NCBI RefSeq assembly: GCF_004358665.1
Contig: NZ_SMZR01000002.1
Coordinates: forward strand, 186,001-250,000
Length of the DNA: 64,000 nucleotides
Direction: 5' to 3'
DNA from: Jeotgalibacillus sp. S-D1
GTDB taxonomy: Bacteria > Bacillota > Bacilli > Bacillales > Jeotgalibacillaceae
A program made the position numbers and the translations under genes. Every line of letters begins with the position of its first letter. Within the stretch, counting starts at the first letter, position 1. Shown here piece after piece: positions 34,100-43,891 of this stretch. The notes under the pieces were generated by a model. It ran no database searches. It was not told where the DNA came from and saw nothing but the letters and a program-made list of their open reading frames with translations.

Positions 34100-34254
34100 C
34101 AGTAAACACCTACTTTATTTATTATTCCAATCTCCAGGATTAGATATGGTCCTTCAGAAACTGTTTCAATACTCTTCTTTATCACTTTATCTCTTAAACT
34201 TCCCTTATTAATCAGGTTCGCTATCTTAAAGCTCAAAATAACATAATTAAACTA

Positions 34255-34287
34255 AATAAAAAAGAGCGGGAGAAAAACCTCCCGCTC
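34255..34287 (-). terminator. Terminator of the alkaline phosphatase gene
   Basis: A 9-bp GC-rich perfect stem (GAGCGGGAG with CTCCCGCTC) is followed by TTTTTTATTT on the minus strand. Confidence 0.92.
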
Positions 34288-34296
34288 AAATATGTG

Positions 34297-35943
34297 TTAT
34301 TTGGATTTTTTAACCAGCTTTACCGCTTCTTTAGAAACAAAGAAATCCCCTTTTGTGCTGACCGTTACACTATCAAGCTCTTTTTCCTTGCCGTTTATTG
34401 TGACTACGTTTTTATTAACAGGAAATTCAGCTGTTTTCTTGCCCTTTGTTACGACCAGAACAGGGTTTTGTTCATCGGTAACATCTTTTTTAACAGTAAA
34501 GCCTGCTGCTTTAAATGCGATTTCAGCATCTACAAACAGCTGCTTGTCCAATTTTTTCAAATCAAAACCAAATGCTGACGCAACCGAGTGAGCTACATCT
34601 GTGTTTTCAATAAAGCCAACCGGTTTACCTGGTCCGTATGAATATAAGAATAAATCTTCTCCTGTATGTCCGCCGGTGGTAAAGCCGATATCAGCACGTT
34701 GTGCGAGGAGTTCGACAAACGTTTTTTGAAGATTTTCCGATTTATTAAGCGCTCTTTTTTCTTTTTTCGACAAATCGGCAAGACCATAAAGTGCAGCTAC
34801 TTCTTCTAAGTTAGACCGATCTTCCTCAAGCTGCTTCATCGCACCTTCCAATGTCAGTGTTGCTTCTTTAAGAGGATCTATATAATTTGATACGGGAGTA
34901 TTAGAGTACGTCTTGGTTGTGTTCTCATTGCCAATTGAAATCCCGCTGTTTCCATGATCAGAGACAGCAATGACCATTGTATGCTTATCTTTTTTGGCGA
35001 ACTCAATTGCTTCACCCACCGCTTCATCAAAGGCTAAAATATCGCTGATCATTCCGATCGAATCATTTGCATGGGCGGCCCAGTCAGGCTTGCTGCCTTC
35101 AACAAACAGGAAGAATCCGTCTTTGTCCTTAGATAAAGTGGAAATTGCTTTTCCTGTCATTTCAGAAAGCGTTGGCTCATCAGGATTGGTAGTTTCACGA
35201 TCCATATCATATGCCAGTTGAGCCGGTGCAAAGGAGCCCCAAAGCTTGCTGGATTTAGAACTTAACAGGTCATCCCGATTTTCCACAAAATCATAGCCAC
35301 GGTCCTCAATAACTGACAGCAGATCCTCGCCGTCTTTTCTTGTTCCGCTGTTATCTTCTGTCGTTAGAGAATTCTTTCCTCCACCCAAAATAACGTCCAT
35401 ATCCTGATAGACTTGCTGTTCAGCAATATTATCATATTCACTTCGATTAGCTGCATGGGAAGAAAACGCGGCAGGAGTCGCATGCTGAATCTCGGAAGTT
35501 GATATAATACCAGTTGCTTTGCCGTTTTGCTTAGCCCCTTCAAGAACATTTGCTACAGGTTTAAATGGATCATCCGCTAATGATGGATCCACTCCGGGAG
35601 AAGTAATGACCTCCGGAAGAACGCCAACAAACTTGTCGTTTGATTTATTGCCAGTAGCGAATGCTGTTCCGGCCGGAGCCGAGTCTGTAATTGCTGAGTC
35701 AGCTGAATATGTACGAACGCCGCCGGTTAAGATTTGATCCATCGCCAATGGCTCTCCTTTATACCATCTTGCCAAAGTCGTAGCACTTGAGCTTGCCCCA
35801 TCCATTACCAATACGATTACATTATCTACCTTTGGTCCTTCCTTTTTAGCCCCTACGCTTTGGGGAGCTGTATCAATCGATAATGAACCCACAGCTAAAC
35901 TAAGTGCCAGTGAAACCCCGACTACCTTTTTCGAAACCTTCAA
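34297..35943 (-). CDS. Secreted alkaline phosphatase
   Basis: A signal peptide (KVSKKVVGVSLALSLAVG) leads into a 548-residue enzyme of the PhoA family. VIVLVMDGASSS gives a metal-binding Asp, AITDSAPAGTAFATG holds the nucleophilic Ser, and EGSKPDWAAHAND, AVSDHGNSG and FTTGGHTGED supply further metal ligands. A C-terminal extension of about 90 residues (VKKDVTDEQNPVLVVTKG) looks like a copper-amine-oxidase-like or wall-associated add-on. It releases phosphate from organic esters outside the cell. The TTG start follows GGAGGG. T-rich TTAACA/TTTACA motifs 190 bp upstream are only loosely PhoP-box-like. Confidence 0.92.
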   Translation of the reverse strand: MKVSKKVVGVSLALSLAVGSLSIDTAPQSVGAKKEGPKVDNVIVLVMDGASSSATTLARWYKGEPLAMDQILTGGVRTYSADSAITDSAPAGTAFATGNKSNDKFVGVLPEVITSPGVDPSLADDPFKPVANVLEGAKQNGKATGIISTSEIQHATPAAFSSHAANRSEYDNIAEQQVYQDMDVILGGGKNSLTTEDNSGTRKDGEDLLSVIEDRGYDFVENRDDLLSSKSSKLWGSFAPAQLAYDMDRETTNPDEPTLSEMTGKAISTLSKDKDGFFLFVEGSKPDWAAHANDSIGMISDILAFDEAVGEAIEFAKKDKHTMVIAVSDHGNSGISIGNENTTKTYSNTPVSNYIDPLKEATLTLEGAMKQLEEDRSNLEEVAALYGLADLSKKEKRALNKSENLQKTFVELLAQRADIGFTTGGHTGEDLFLYSYGPGKPVGFIENTDVAHSVASAFGFDLKKLDKQLFVDAEIAFKAAGFTVKKDVTDEQNPVLVVTKGKKTAEFPVNKNVVTINGKEKELDSVTVSTKGDFFVSKEAVKLVKKSK

Positions 35944-36121
35944 TGAAATCCCTCCGTGTTAGTATTTTGGAAAAGCAGTATGTAAAATCGTTGATGATAT
36001 TCATATTTTAACCAATTATGGAAAATAACCATATGGTCAATTAGGCTTAAATACGATATCTGTTTTTAGATTAGCAGATTCATATTAGTATTTTTAATAC
36101 ATATATTGTAAAGAAGAGTAA

Positions 36122-36158
36122 AGATTGTTAACTCCATATTAATAACTGTTTACAATCA
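36122..36158 (-). terminator. Possible terminator of the VOC/lar transcript
   Basis: GATTGTAAAC and GTTAACAATC form a stem with one mismatch, followed by TTTACTCTTCTTT on the minus strand, just after the VOC-gene stop codon. The T-tract is interrupted. Confidence 0.4.
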
Positions 36159-36163
36159 CCCTT

Positions 36164-36520
36164 TTAGCATCTGCAGACCATTAAGTGATTTCCATCCGGA
36201 TCTTTCAAATTAAAATAATGTTCATGTTCAATATCGCTGGTTAACTCAATTCCTTTGTTTTTCACAAACTGATACGCTGCCTGGATATTTTCAGTGTTAA
36301 AATGAAATGCTGGCGTATTGAATATAGCAGATTCCGAGTAAATTTTACTGTCCAGGACGACCCCTGTGCCCTTCATAGGCAAGACATACAGATGACCGAA
36401 TTGGATTTCCCCGTCTGCAGGAATACTTAAAAGATCGCAATACCATTGCATTGCTTTATTAATATCGCTTACAGGTATAAAGACTGTCCCGAGCTGATTT
36501 TGAATAGGGCTGCTGTTCAT
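36164..36520 (-). CDS. VOC/glyoxalase-like protein
   Basis: The 118-residue protein has the vicinal-oxygen-chelate fold pattern: TVFIPVSDINKAMQWYCDLL, then VVLDSK and FHFNTENIQAAYQFVKNKGIEL, closing with YFNLKDPDGNHLMVC, where the Asp-Pro-Asp-Gly-Asn-His motif is typical. VOC proteins span glyoxalase, dioxygenase and resistance functions; none can be chosen here. AGGAGG lies upstream. It follows larC by only 37 bp without a terminator, so it may share the lar transcript. Confidence 0.85.
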   Translation of the reverse strand: MNSSPIQNQLGTVFIPVSDINKAMQWYCDLLSIPADGEIQFGHLYVLPMKGTGVVLDSKIYSESAIFNTPAFHFNTENIQAAYQFVKNKGIELTSDIEHEHYFNLKDPDGNHLMVCRC

Positions 36521-36557
36521 AAGGAAACCTCCTGGTAAATGGTATTTAAACAGATTT

Positions 36558-37784
36558 CTAAAGCATAACTTCTTCCTTTTCAGCCTGTTGCTGAACAGAC
36601 AAATAAACCTCTCTGAATGAGCAATTATTGTCCTCTGCTGCTCTTTTTACGTCTTCATATTCCGGATAGATTTTTATTACTTGCCCCTCGAGTTTTCCTA
36701 GTTTAACTGTCATGATTCCAAATGAAGTGTCTATGTTTTTAAATTCTCTTGATAGAATCCGCCTCGACCATTCAGATTTTCGAACACCGAATGTACTTGT
36801 CTCGCGCAGTAATAATTCTTCTATTTCAAGCGCTTTTTCTGGTTTTACCAATACCGTAATCAATGTTCCCGGCCTGCTCTTTTTCATGGATACAGGGGTG
36901 AAATAAACGTCCAAAGCACCCTCTGCTAATACTCTTTCCATGGTGAAACCAAGGGCTTCCCCTGTGAAGTCATCAAGCTGACATTCCAGTACAGCGATTT
37001 TTTCCCGCGGGAGAGTTTCTGTCTGCTGAAACAAAAGCACTCGCAAGACATTCGGATGGCTGAAATTTTTTTTACCTGCCCCATAGCCAATGCTTTCGAT
37101 GGCAAGAGGAGGCATATGCCCGTACTCATCCGCTAATGCCCTTACGAACCCTGCACCTGTTGGCGTGGTTAGTTCTCCTTCAACATGAAAGTCTGCTAAA
37201 GGGATACCCTTTAACAGCTCAGCGGTGGCTGGAGCCGGGACAGGATAAAGTCCATGTGCGATGTTGATTTTTCCATAACCGGTCGGCACCGGGGAGGAGA
37301 TAATCCGGTCGACAGCCAGGCTTTCAAGAGCCAGACATACGCCGATCACATCAATAATCGAGTCCATCGCTCCAACTTCATGAAAGTGAACGTCTTTTGG
37401 ATCCATCCCGTGAATTTTCCCTTCTGCTTCAGCAATAACTTCAAAAACCGCTTTACTTCTCTTTTTCACACGCAAAGGCAGGCTGCTTTCTTCAATCATT
37501 TGCAGAATAGCAGAAGCTTTCCGATGATGGTGATGGTGGTCATGGTCATGGTCATGGTCATGGTCATGATGATTATGTGAGTCAATTTCTTGTAATTGCA
37601 AATCCAGCATCTTAGAAGATATTCCTCTTTTATCAACCTGCTTTACATCCATTGTGAAAGAATCAATGGGCAGTGTTGACAGGTGTTTGAGGATATAGTC
37701 AAGGTCAGCTCCTGCATCCATTAACGCAGCGAGTGTCATATCACCCGAGATTCCGGATTGACAATCAAGATAAAGTAACTTCAT
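36558..37784 (-). CDS. larC: Nickel-pincer cofactor nickel insertase
   Basis: LarC inserts nickel into the pyridinium-dithiocarboxylate precursor to complete the pincer cofactor of lactate racemase, using CTP. The 408-residue protein begins LYLDCQSGISGDMTLAAL, then has a His/Asp-rich stretch (SHNHHDHDHDHDHDHHHHH, residues about 68-86), likely for nickel binding. HFHEVGAMDSIIDV, PVPAPATAELL and TPTGAGFVRAL follow, and then a C-terminal half with TSTFGVRKSEWSR. In Lactiplantibacillus plantarum larC is made by a programmed frameshift joining LarC1 and LarC2. Here one frame covers both. The start overlaps the larB end by 20 bp. Confidence 0.93.
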   Translation of the reverse strand: MKLLYLDCQSGISGDMTLAALMDAGADLDYILKHLSTLPIDSFTMDVKQVDKRGISSKMLDLQLQEIDSHNHHDHDHDHDHDHHHHHRKASAILQMIEESSLPLRVKKRSKAVFEVIAEAEGKIHGMDPKDVHFHEVGAMDSIIDVIGVCLALESLAVDRIISSPVPTGYGKINIAHGLYPVPAPATAELLKGIPLADFHVEGELTTPTGAGFVRALADEYGHMPPLAIESIGYGAGKKNFSHPNVLRVLLFQQTETLPREKIAVLECQLDDFTGEALGFTMERVLAEGALDVYFTPVSMKKSRPGTLITVLVKPEKALEIEELLLRETSTFGVRKSEWSRRILSREFKNIDTSFGIMTVKLGKLEGQVIKIYPEYEDVKRAAEDNNCSFREVYLSVQQQAEKEEVML

Positions 37785-38460
37785 GATTTACCCCCTCCGA
37801 AACCAGCTTTAAAATCATTGCTGCCTGATAAGCGGCACCAAAACCATTATCAATATTCACAACACTCATCCCTGAAGCACAGGAGCTCATCATTGCCAGC
37901 AACGGGGTTATTCCCTCCAGGTGAGCACCATATCCGATCGAGGTGGGAACAGCGATTACAGGTCGCTGCACCAACCCTCCAACTACGCTTGGCAAAGCGC
38001 CTTCCATTCCTGCGACGGCAATCAGTACATCCGCTTCTTCAATCTCACTTCGATACGCTAGCAGCCGATCGATTCCAGCTACTCCGACATCATATATTCT
38101 TCTAACCTTACAGCCCATCCACTCCGCAGTCAGAGCTGCTTCTTCCGCGACAAACAGATCTGAAGTTCCTGCGCACAGCACCAGCAATTCACCACCAAAC
38201 CTTACTTCTGAAGTACCATATGCCAGAATGCGGGATTGTGTATCATAACGCGCCAGAGGAAATGCTTCCAACAGCTCGCTGCTTTTTTCCTGATCAACTC
38301 TGGTAACCATTACTTTTCCATGCTTTGCGATGAGTTTTTCCATAATCAGCTTAATTTGCCCGGCAGTTTTTCCTTCTCCATAGATTACTTCCGGAAACCC
38401 CGTGCGATTTTCCCTGTCATAATCTACTTTACAAAATCCCAAGTCTTCAAAGTTATTCAT
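37765..38460 (-). CDS. larB: Nickel-pincer cofactor carboxylase/hydrolase
   Basis: LarB carboxylates nicotinic acid adenine dinucleotide and hydrolyses the phosphoanhydride, the first step to the pincer cofactor. The 231 residues show a PurE-like fold with GFPEVIYGEGKT near residue 21, SRILAYG, the AGTSDLFVAEEAALTAEW block, YDVGVAGIDRLL, and AGMEGALPSVVGGLV near the C-terminal half. It lies between larE and larC with close or overlapping ends, in the minus-strand order larA-larE-larB-larC. Confidence 0.94.
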   Translation of the reverse strand: MNNFEDLGFCKVDYDRENRTGFPEVIYGEGKTAGQIKLIMEKLIAKHGKVMVTRVDQEKSSELLEAFPLARYDTQSRILAYGTSEVRFGGELLVLCAGTSDLFVAEEAALTAEWMGCKVRRIYDVGVAGIDRLLAYRSEIEEADVLIAVAGMEGALPSVVGGLVQRPVIAVPTSIGYGAHLEGITPLLAMMSSCASGMSVVNIDNGFGAAYQAAMILKLVSEGVNHEVTLS

Positions 38461-38476
38461 TTCATCACCCGCTGTC

Positions 38477-39286
38477 TCAATTTGTAGTCGCTAGTATTTT
38501 ATTCATGCTTCCGCTCTTATAACCGGTCAAATCCATTGTTACAAAGGTATAACCAAGCGCTTGAAGTTCCTGTGTGATTTCCTGATGATGGGCCATTAGT
38601 GTGGCCATTTCTTCAGCTTCAACTTCTATTCTGGCAATATCCCCGTGGGTCCTGACACGCACCTGCCGGATGCCAATTGATCGAATTGCTTGTTCCGACC
38701 GGTCAATTTTCCGCAGCTTTTCCATGGTAATTTCTTCGCCATAGGCAATTCGGGAAGACAGGCAGGCAAAGGATGGCTTGTCCCAGGTAGGCAGTCCCAT
38801 CTGCTGGGATAACTCGCGAATTTCACTTTTGAACAGATCCGCTTCCTGAAGAGGTCCCCTTACATTAAATTCTTTTGCTGCTCTCGTTCCCGGCCTGTGC
38901 TCACCGAGATCGTCTGCAATCAAGCCGAACGCCATGTTTTGATAATGCTGTTCATTCATGATTGGGACAAGATGTTCAAATAGACTTTTTTTACAAAAAT
39001 AGCAGCGGTTCGCTGTGTTTTCTGAGTAGCCTTCTATGGCAAGCTCGGATGTTTCAATAATTTCGTGTCTGGCTCCGATTAGAATGGCAAGCTTTTTTGC
39101 TTCTTCCAATTCCTCAAACGGGTAGGTTTCACTATCTGCTGTCACTGCCAAAACATTTTCCCGCCCAATCGTATCAACAGCCGCCTTTAGCAAAAATGTA
39201 CTGTCCACACCGCCTGAAAAGGCGATAACCACTGTTTTCATATCCCTTAAGATTGCTTGAAGTTTACTGTATTTATCACTCAGCAC
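38477..39286 (-). CDS. larE: ATP-dependent sacrificial sulfur transferase for nickel-pincer cofactor
   Basis: LarE adenylates the carboxylated precursor and donates sulfur, in the known case from its own cysteine. The 269 residues include the PP-loop AFSGGVDSTFLLKA near residue 22, TADSETYPFEELE, ANRCYFCKKSLF near 92 and SFACLSSRI near 173. The Cys in SFACLSSRI is at the position of the sacrificial cysteine. The additional CYFC pair may indicate a cluster-binding or recycling form. GTG is the likely start, with AAAGGA about ten bases upstream. Confidence 0.93.
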   Translation of the reverse strand: MLSDKYSKLQAILRDMKTVVIAFSGGVDSTFLLKAAVDTIGRENVLAVTADSETYPFEELEEAKKLAILIGARHEIIETSELAIEGYSENTANRCYFCKKSLFEHLVPIMNEQHYQNMAFGLIADDLGEHRPGTRAAKEFNVRGPLQEADLFKSEIRELSQQMGLPTWDKPSFACLSSRIAYGEEITMEKLRKIDRSEQAIRSIGIRQVRVRTHGDIARIEVEAEEMATLMAHHQEITQELQALGYTFVTMDLTGYKSGSMNKILATTN

Positions 39287-39321
39287 TGCGCATCATTCCT
39301 TTATGTGTATTTCCTTCTCTC

Positions 39322-40584
39322 TTATTCTTCTACATATGGAATCGTAAGAGGTCCAAGCGGCATGACAGCGATTGACATCCCCTCCCCGTATGTATCCTTC
39401 AGTTTCTCAAGTGTCTGTTCAATGCTTTCACTGTTTTTTAACATGGCGCCAGCCACTTGTTCTTCAGTTAATTTTGAATAAACGTAAATATCCGACCATA
39501 TTTGAATAACGGCCTGTTTTTGAACCTGCCATTGATCAAACATTTTAAATTCTGGATTGTTAATCATCGAAAGGAGCTGTTCCGGGCTATCTGCCATTTC
39601 AAATATTTTCGAAAAGTTACCATGGCTCGGAAGACCATCTGAGCATTCCGACGCGATAATGATGACCCCGCCCTCTTTAACAATTTTGTGAGCGGCGCTC
39701 ATTCCTTTTACAGCCTGGTACAAATTCTGGTCCAGCGGATAGCCTGAATTAGATGTGATGACGACGTCAAATCGATTATCACACCGAATCATCGCATGCT
39801 CCTTTGCAAAAGCACATCCTTTATCATGAGCCTCATAAAGTTCTCCTGCGAAAACATTGGTAATCTCTTTTTCTCTATTTAATGTGACATTTAACATAAA
39901 GTGAGGCTTGCATAACTGATTGATTTCTCTGGTCATATTCTGCACCGGATTATCCGTCATATTGCCCCACGTGGAGCGGGGGTCGCCGATCATTCTTGCA
40001 TTATGAAAGGTCATAATCGTCTCGATCCCGGCTATTCCAGGCATGATTCCTTTAGGACCTCCTGAAAAGCCGGCAAAAAAATGCGGTTCGATAAATCCGG
40101 TTACGATGCGGAAATCACTTTCTACGTAGTCCTTGTTTAAATAAACATCACAGCCAAATGTGCTTTTACCCAGGTTAACCAGCGTATCTTTATCGTGGCA
40201 GCTATTGTTAATAATTTTGATATTGTCCACTACCCACTCTCCGAGCATCCCGATAAACTCTTCTCTCGTTTGATCACGGTGGGTGCCGGTCCCGTTAATA
40301 ATGACAAAGTTTTCATACGGCACATGGTCAAGCTCTTCAATGAGCCAGGGCACCAACTTATGATTTGGCGTCGGTCTTGTAATGTCGCTGATGACAATGG
40401 ACACTTTGTCTGTAGCCTTAACCATTTGCTTCAGCGGGGGTGTGCCAATTGGATTTTCAAGTGCATTCATCACTGCTTCCTTGTCCTTTTCAAGACCTGC
40501 AAGATTGATAGGTTCGACTAAAAACACACCATCTGGCAGCGTCAGCGGCAGTCCTTCTTTTCCATACAGCAGCTCTGTTTTCAT
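39322..40584 (-). CDS. larA: Nickel-dependent lactate racemase
   Basis: LarA interconverts L- and D-lactate (or a related 2-hydroxyacid) with the nickel-pincer cofactor bound to a lysine. The 420-residue protein has SDITRPTPNH, INGTGTHRDQT with the first active-site His, GFIEPHFFAGFSGGPKGIMPG with the His and the cofactor-bound Lys, and FHNARMIGDP with the third His. The family includes racemases of other 2-hydroxyacids. The lactate permease immediately upstream supports lactate. A good AAAGGA site precedes the start. Confidence 0.93.
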   Translation of the reverse strand: MKTELLYGKEGLPLTLPDGVFLVEPINLAGLEKDKEAVMNALENPIGTPPLKQMVKATDKVSIVISDITRPTPNHKLVPWLIEELDHVPYENFVIINGTGTHRDQTREEFIGMLGEWVVDNIKIINNSCHDKDTLVNLGKSTFGCDVYLNKDYVESDFRIVTGFIEPHFFAGFSGGPKGIMPGIAGIETIMTFHNARMIGDPRSTWGNMTDNPVQNMTREINQLCKPHFMLNVTLNREKEITNVFAGELYEAHDKGCAFAKEHAMIRCDNRFDVVITSNSGYPLDQNLYQAVKGMSAAHKIVKEGGVIIIASECSDGLPSHGNFSKIFEMADSPEQLLSMINNPEFKMFDQWQVQKQAVIQIWSDIYVYSKLTEEQVAGAMLKNSESIEQTLEKLKDTYGEGMSIAVMPLGPLTIPYVEE

Positions 40585-40623
40585 TTTTTGATATCCTTTC
40601 CTGGCTGAAATGTAACGCGATAA

Positions 40624-40665
40624 CCATACAAAAACTAAGAGGATTCTCTCCAGGCTTTTGTATGG
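40624..40665 (-). other. Stem-loop between lactate permease and larA
   Basis: CCATACAAAA and TTTTGTATGG form 10-bp arms enclosing a second small hairpin (AGAGGATTCTCT). There is little T-run after it, so it could be a leaky terminator or an mRNA-stability element that sets permease above lar expression. Confidence 0.4.
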
Positions 40666-40683
40666 CTCATTTATTTAGAAATG

Positions 40684-42474
40684 CTATTTTGCTACTCTGA
40701 TTTCTTTTTGAGGAGTGACAGAAAGTGAATTTGCTCTTTTTTTGTTGGTGGCAATAATATAAATGGCAGCAAAAGCGATAAGTGCTGCAATAAAGCTGCC
40801 AAGATTAAAGAGCCCTTTTTCTGCATACCAGACGATTGAATATCCTACCGATCCTGTAAGCAATGCATAGTAAAAGAATGGGAACAACGTTTTTCGAATA
40901 ATGGCTCCTTCTTTTCCAACCAGTCCCACTACTGCTGAAGCCGCTACAACATTGTGTACGCAAATCATATTGCCAGCCGCTCCGCCCACAGCCTGAAGGG
41001 CTACAATCCATGTAGCATTAACGCCCATTTGTGAACCGACATCATATTGAAATAGCGCAAACATCATATTGCTGACAGTATTGCTTCCCGCAATAAAAGC
41101 TCCGATGCCGCCAATAAAGGTAGAGAAGAACGGCCAATAATCTCCTGCCAATGCGACAACGCCATTTGCCAGTTCAATAGGCATTTGATCATACCCTGCC
41201 GCTCCGCCGCCTGAGTTTAAAAATACCTGAACCATGGGAACGGTAAAGACCAGAGCAGTCGAAGCTGCAATCATTGTTTTACCGGACTGCACCCATGCAC
41301 GCTTATATGATTTCGTGTCCATTCCATGCAGAAAGTACGTGATAAGAGAAACCAGGATAAAAATCGTTCCCGGAAGGTACAAAGGCTGAAAGCTTGCTGT
41401 AATTCCCGAATCAAAAATATTCTCAAACTGCACCGTCCACGACTGTAGCCAGCCCATAACCGGAAGCGCTGTCAACCTTGTCAAAACCAGAAATACCCCA
41501 ATCAAAATATAAGGTGTCCATGCACGCATCATCGTCATATTTCCGCTTTTATGTGTAACCTCTTTAATTTCCAGCTTTCCAATCCATTCAGGATCCCATT
41601 TTGACTTTTCCTCGAAATCCCAAGTTTCATGTTCAGCAGGCATAAGAAATCCTCTTTTTGAAGCGAGAACAACAACGGTTAATCCGACCAGCCCTCCAAT
41701 TAATGAAGGAAATTCAGGCCCTAATAAATTGGCAACCAGCACATAAGGAATGGTCATGGCAAAAGCTGCAAATAGCGCAAACTTCCACATTTTCACCCCT
41801 TCTGTGAACGATTTGTTTTTACCAAAAAACTTTGTCATTAATGCTACTACAAAGAGAGGAATCAAGGTGCCTGCTATCATATGCAGGATCGCCACCTGCC
41901 CCCCAATGACCGTCACAAGAGCAAGAAAATTGTCCGTAATTCCTGCATCAGCTGATAGTCCGGTTTGTATACCAACAAGCATAGGCGTGCCAACAGCTCC
42001 AAAAGAAACTGGTGTGCTTTGAATGACCATTCCTGCTACAACGGCTGCCATGGCCGGAAAGCCCAAACCGACCAAAAGCGGCACAGCGACTGCAGCCGGG
42101 GTTCCAAAACCGGCAGAGCCTTCAATAAAGGAGCCAAATAGCCACGCAATGATAATAACCTGTACACGCCGGTCAGGCGATATGTCGGTAAATCCCCGCC
42201 GGATCGTTTTGATTCCGCCGCTTTCCTGCAGGGTATTTAACAGTAAAATTGCACCGAATATGATAAACAGTAATGTTCCGGCAACAACAAGTCCGTTAAT
42301 GGACGCAGCAGCAACATTAGCACCCGGTATCTGCCATACAAACAGGGCTAATGCGATGGCAACCAAATAAGAAATAGGCATCGCCTTGCTGGCGGACCAT
42401 CTGAGACCGACTAAGAAAATGGCAACAGCTAAAATGGGCAAAAGAGATAAAAAAGCTAGCATTCCAGTACTCAT
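40684..42474 (-). CDS. lctP: Lactate (glycolate) permease, LctP/LldP family
   Basis: The 596-residue membrane protein has about 13-14 spans and the LctP hallmarks: [26 protein letters not shown] near residue 115 (in part), [35 protein letters not shown] and [18 protein letters not shown]. The family carries lactate and glycolate with protons. It stands between a GlcD/GlcF-type oxidase and the racemase genes, a complete import, racemise and oxidise set. AAAGGGG precedes the ATG. Confidence 0.94.
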   Translation of the reverse strand: MSTGMLAFLSLLPILAVAIFLVGLRWSASKAMPISYLVAIALALFVWQIPGANVAAASINGLVVAGTLLFIIFGAILLLNTLQESGGIKTIRRGFTDISPDRRVQVIIIAWLFGSFIEGSAGFGTPAAVAVPLLVGLGFPAMAAVVAGMVIQSTPVSFGAVGTPMLVGIQTGLSADAGITDNFLALVTVIGGQVAILHMIAGTLIPLFVVALMTKFFGKNKSFTEGVKMWKFALFAAFAMTIPYVLVANLLGPEFPSLIGGLVGLTVVVLASKRGFLMPAEHETWDFEEKSKWDPEWIGKLEIKEVTHKSGNMTMMRAWTPYILIGVFLVLTRLTALPVMGWLQSWTVQFENIFDSGITASFQPLYLPGTIFILVSLITYFLHGMDTKSYKRAWVQSGKTMIAASTALVFTVPMVQVFLNSGGGAAGYDQMPIELANGVVALAGDYWPFFSTFIGGIGAFIAGSNTVSNMMFALFQYDVGSQMGVNATWIVALQAVGGAAGNMICVHNVVAASAVVGLVGKEGAIIRKTLFPFFYYALLTGSVGYSIVWYAEKGLFNLGSFIAALIAFAAIYIIATNKKRANSLSVTPQKEIRVAK

Positions 42475-42553
42475 AAATTTTCCCCTTTCATAGTTGGAAC
42501 TTGGCTAAGAACATGCCTTAACTAAAAGCGTCGCACAATGTTACTTCCATTTC

Positions 42554-43891
42554 TTACGCCGGACTCACCTCACTCATCTGATTCTTGTGTATAGCATCAT
42601 AGAGAAAATCAACGATATGTACAGCCTTCATTTTTTTATCCAGCCCTTCCCGCTGAATGCCTACCTGCATCTGCATCAAACAGCCCGGGTTTGATGTGAC
42701 GATTACAGCCGGCTGCAGATCTTTCACCCCGTTCATTTTGGCATCAAGTATGCGCCTTGCCATTTCGGGGTGAAGGAGATTGTATATTCCAGCCGAACCG
42801 CAGCAGCTTCCTGCATCAATCAGCTCTTTAAATTCAAAGCCGGGTGCATCCATTAACAGGGTGCGGGGTTCCAGGAACACCTTGTTTACATTTTTCAAGT
42901 GACAGGAATCCTGATAGGTAACGACCGTTTCATCAATTGCTTTCATTTCCTTTAAGTCCTCATTCAATCCAAGCTTGATAAGCAGTGAAGAAATGTCGAT
43001 TTGTTTTTCTGTGAACCGGGCTGCCTTTTCTGCATAATGAGGGTCCTGTTTTAAATGCTGTTCATACTCAGATAGAAACGCACCACATCCTCCTGCGTTA
43101 TTCACGATGAAATCGAAAGCATCTGAATCAAACGCATCGATGTTCGCGCGTGCATTACGCATTCCTTTTTCCAGTTCACCGCTATGGCCATGCAGGGCTC
43201 CGCAGCACTGCTGTTCTTCAGGAATGATGACTTCAGCACCCAGCCATTCCAGCAGTTCAATGGTTTTTCGATTCGTTTCCTGAAAAAGAGTATCCATTAA
43301 GCATCCTGTAAAAAAAGCGACTGTCGCTTTTTTAGGGTTGTTCGAATGCTTACGTTCTTTTTTCTTTTCAATCGCTGGCAGCACGCCTTCCATCTCCTTC
43401 ATAAATGGAGGAAATAGCGTCAGAAAACCAAACTTCCTTGTTACCTTTTGCAGGCCTGATTTTTGATACAGCTGAACCAGTTTAATGGTTTTCTGCATTT
43501 TATCCTGATCGGCGAATACCCCGTCAAATGCCCCTTTTCGTAAGATTTTTTCTTTACTTCCTTGGGGTTTAGCATGCAGGATGGCTGCCCTTGTTTCTTC
43601 AATGAGAGGACCATACTGCACTCCTGCAGGACAAGCCGGTTCACATGCCCGGCAGCCCAGACATAAATCGAACGCTTCTTCCACTGAGCTGTCCCACACC
43701 ACATCCCCATCCCTCATCGCTTTCATCAGGGCGATACGTCCTCTGGGGGAGTGCGTTTCATCATAGTTGGTTGAAAGATACGTAGGGCATGCAGGCAAAC
43801 AAAAGCCGCAGCGCATACAATCCATAATCAGGTCTTCATTTACATGTTCCTGGAAGCTATCCTGCATTCGTTTTTGCAAACCGCTACTCAT
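42554..43891 (-). CDS. glcF: Iron-sulfur subunit of glycolate/D-lactate oxidase (second set)
   Basis: This cytosolic or membrane-associated electron-transfer subunit has two 4Fe-4S motifs, CMRCGFCLPACPTYL and CLGCRACEPACPAGV. It also has two CCG domains, CCGALHGHSGE and SCCGSAGIYNLLHPE, typical of GlcF-type proteins. The ATG at 43891 has GGTGG upstream and gives about 445 residues; a longer start at 43927 would run well into the upstream gene. It overlaps glcD by 8 bp, so the two subunits are made together. The oxidase substrate may be glycolate or D-lactate. Neighbouring lctP and larA favour D-lactate here. Confidence 0.9.
   Translation of the reverse strand: MSSGLQKRMQDSFQEHVNEDLIMDCMRCGFCLPACPTYLSTNYDETHSPRGRIALMKAMRDGDVVWDSSVEEAFDLCLGCRACEPACPAGVQYGPLIEETRAAILHAKPQGSKEKILRKGAFDGVFADQDKMQKTIKLVQLYQKSGLQKVTRKFGFLTLFPPFMKEMEGVLPAIEKKKERKHSNNPKKATVAFFTGCLMDTLFQETNRKTIELLEWLGAEVIIPEEQQCCGALHGHSGELEKGMRNARANIDAFDSDAFDFIVNNAGGCGAFLSEYEQHLKQDPHYAEKAARFTEKQIDISSLLIKLGLNEDLKEMKAIDETVVTYQDSCHLKNVNKVFLEPRTLLMDAPGFEFKELIDAGSCCGSAGIYNLLHPEMARRILDAKMNGVKDLQPAVIVTSNPGCLMQMQVGIQREGLDKKMKAVHIVDFLYDAIHKNQMSEVSPA

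Noticed and set aside
36126-36152. TTAACA/TTTACT/TTTACA series upstream of alkaline phosphatase as PhoP boxes
   Set aside because: Spacing is 9-10 bp rather than 11, the site is about 190 bp from the start codon, and it overlaps a stem-loop after the VOC gene.
37532-37575. GGTCAT tandem copies considered as a CRISPR-like or regulatory repeat
   Set aside because: They are in frame inside larC and encode its His/Asp stretch, with no spacers.
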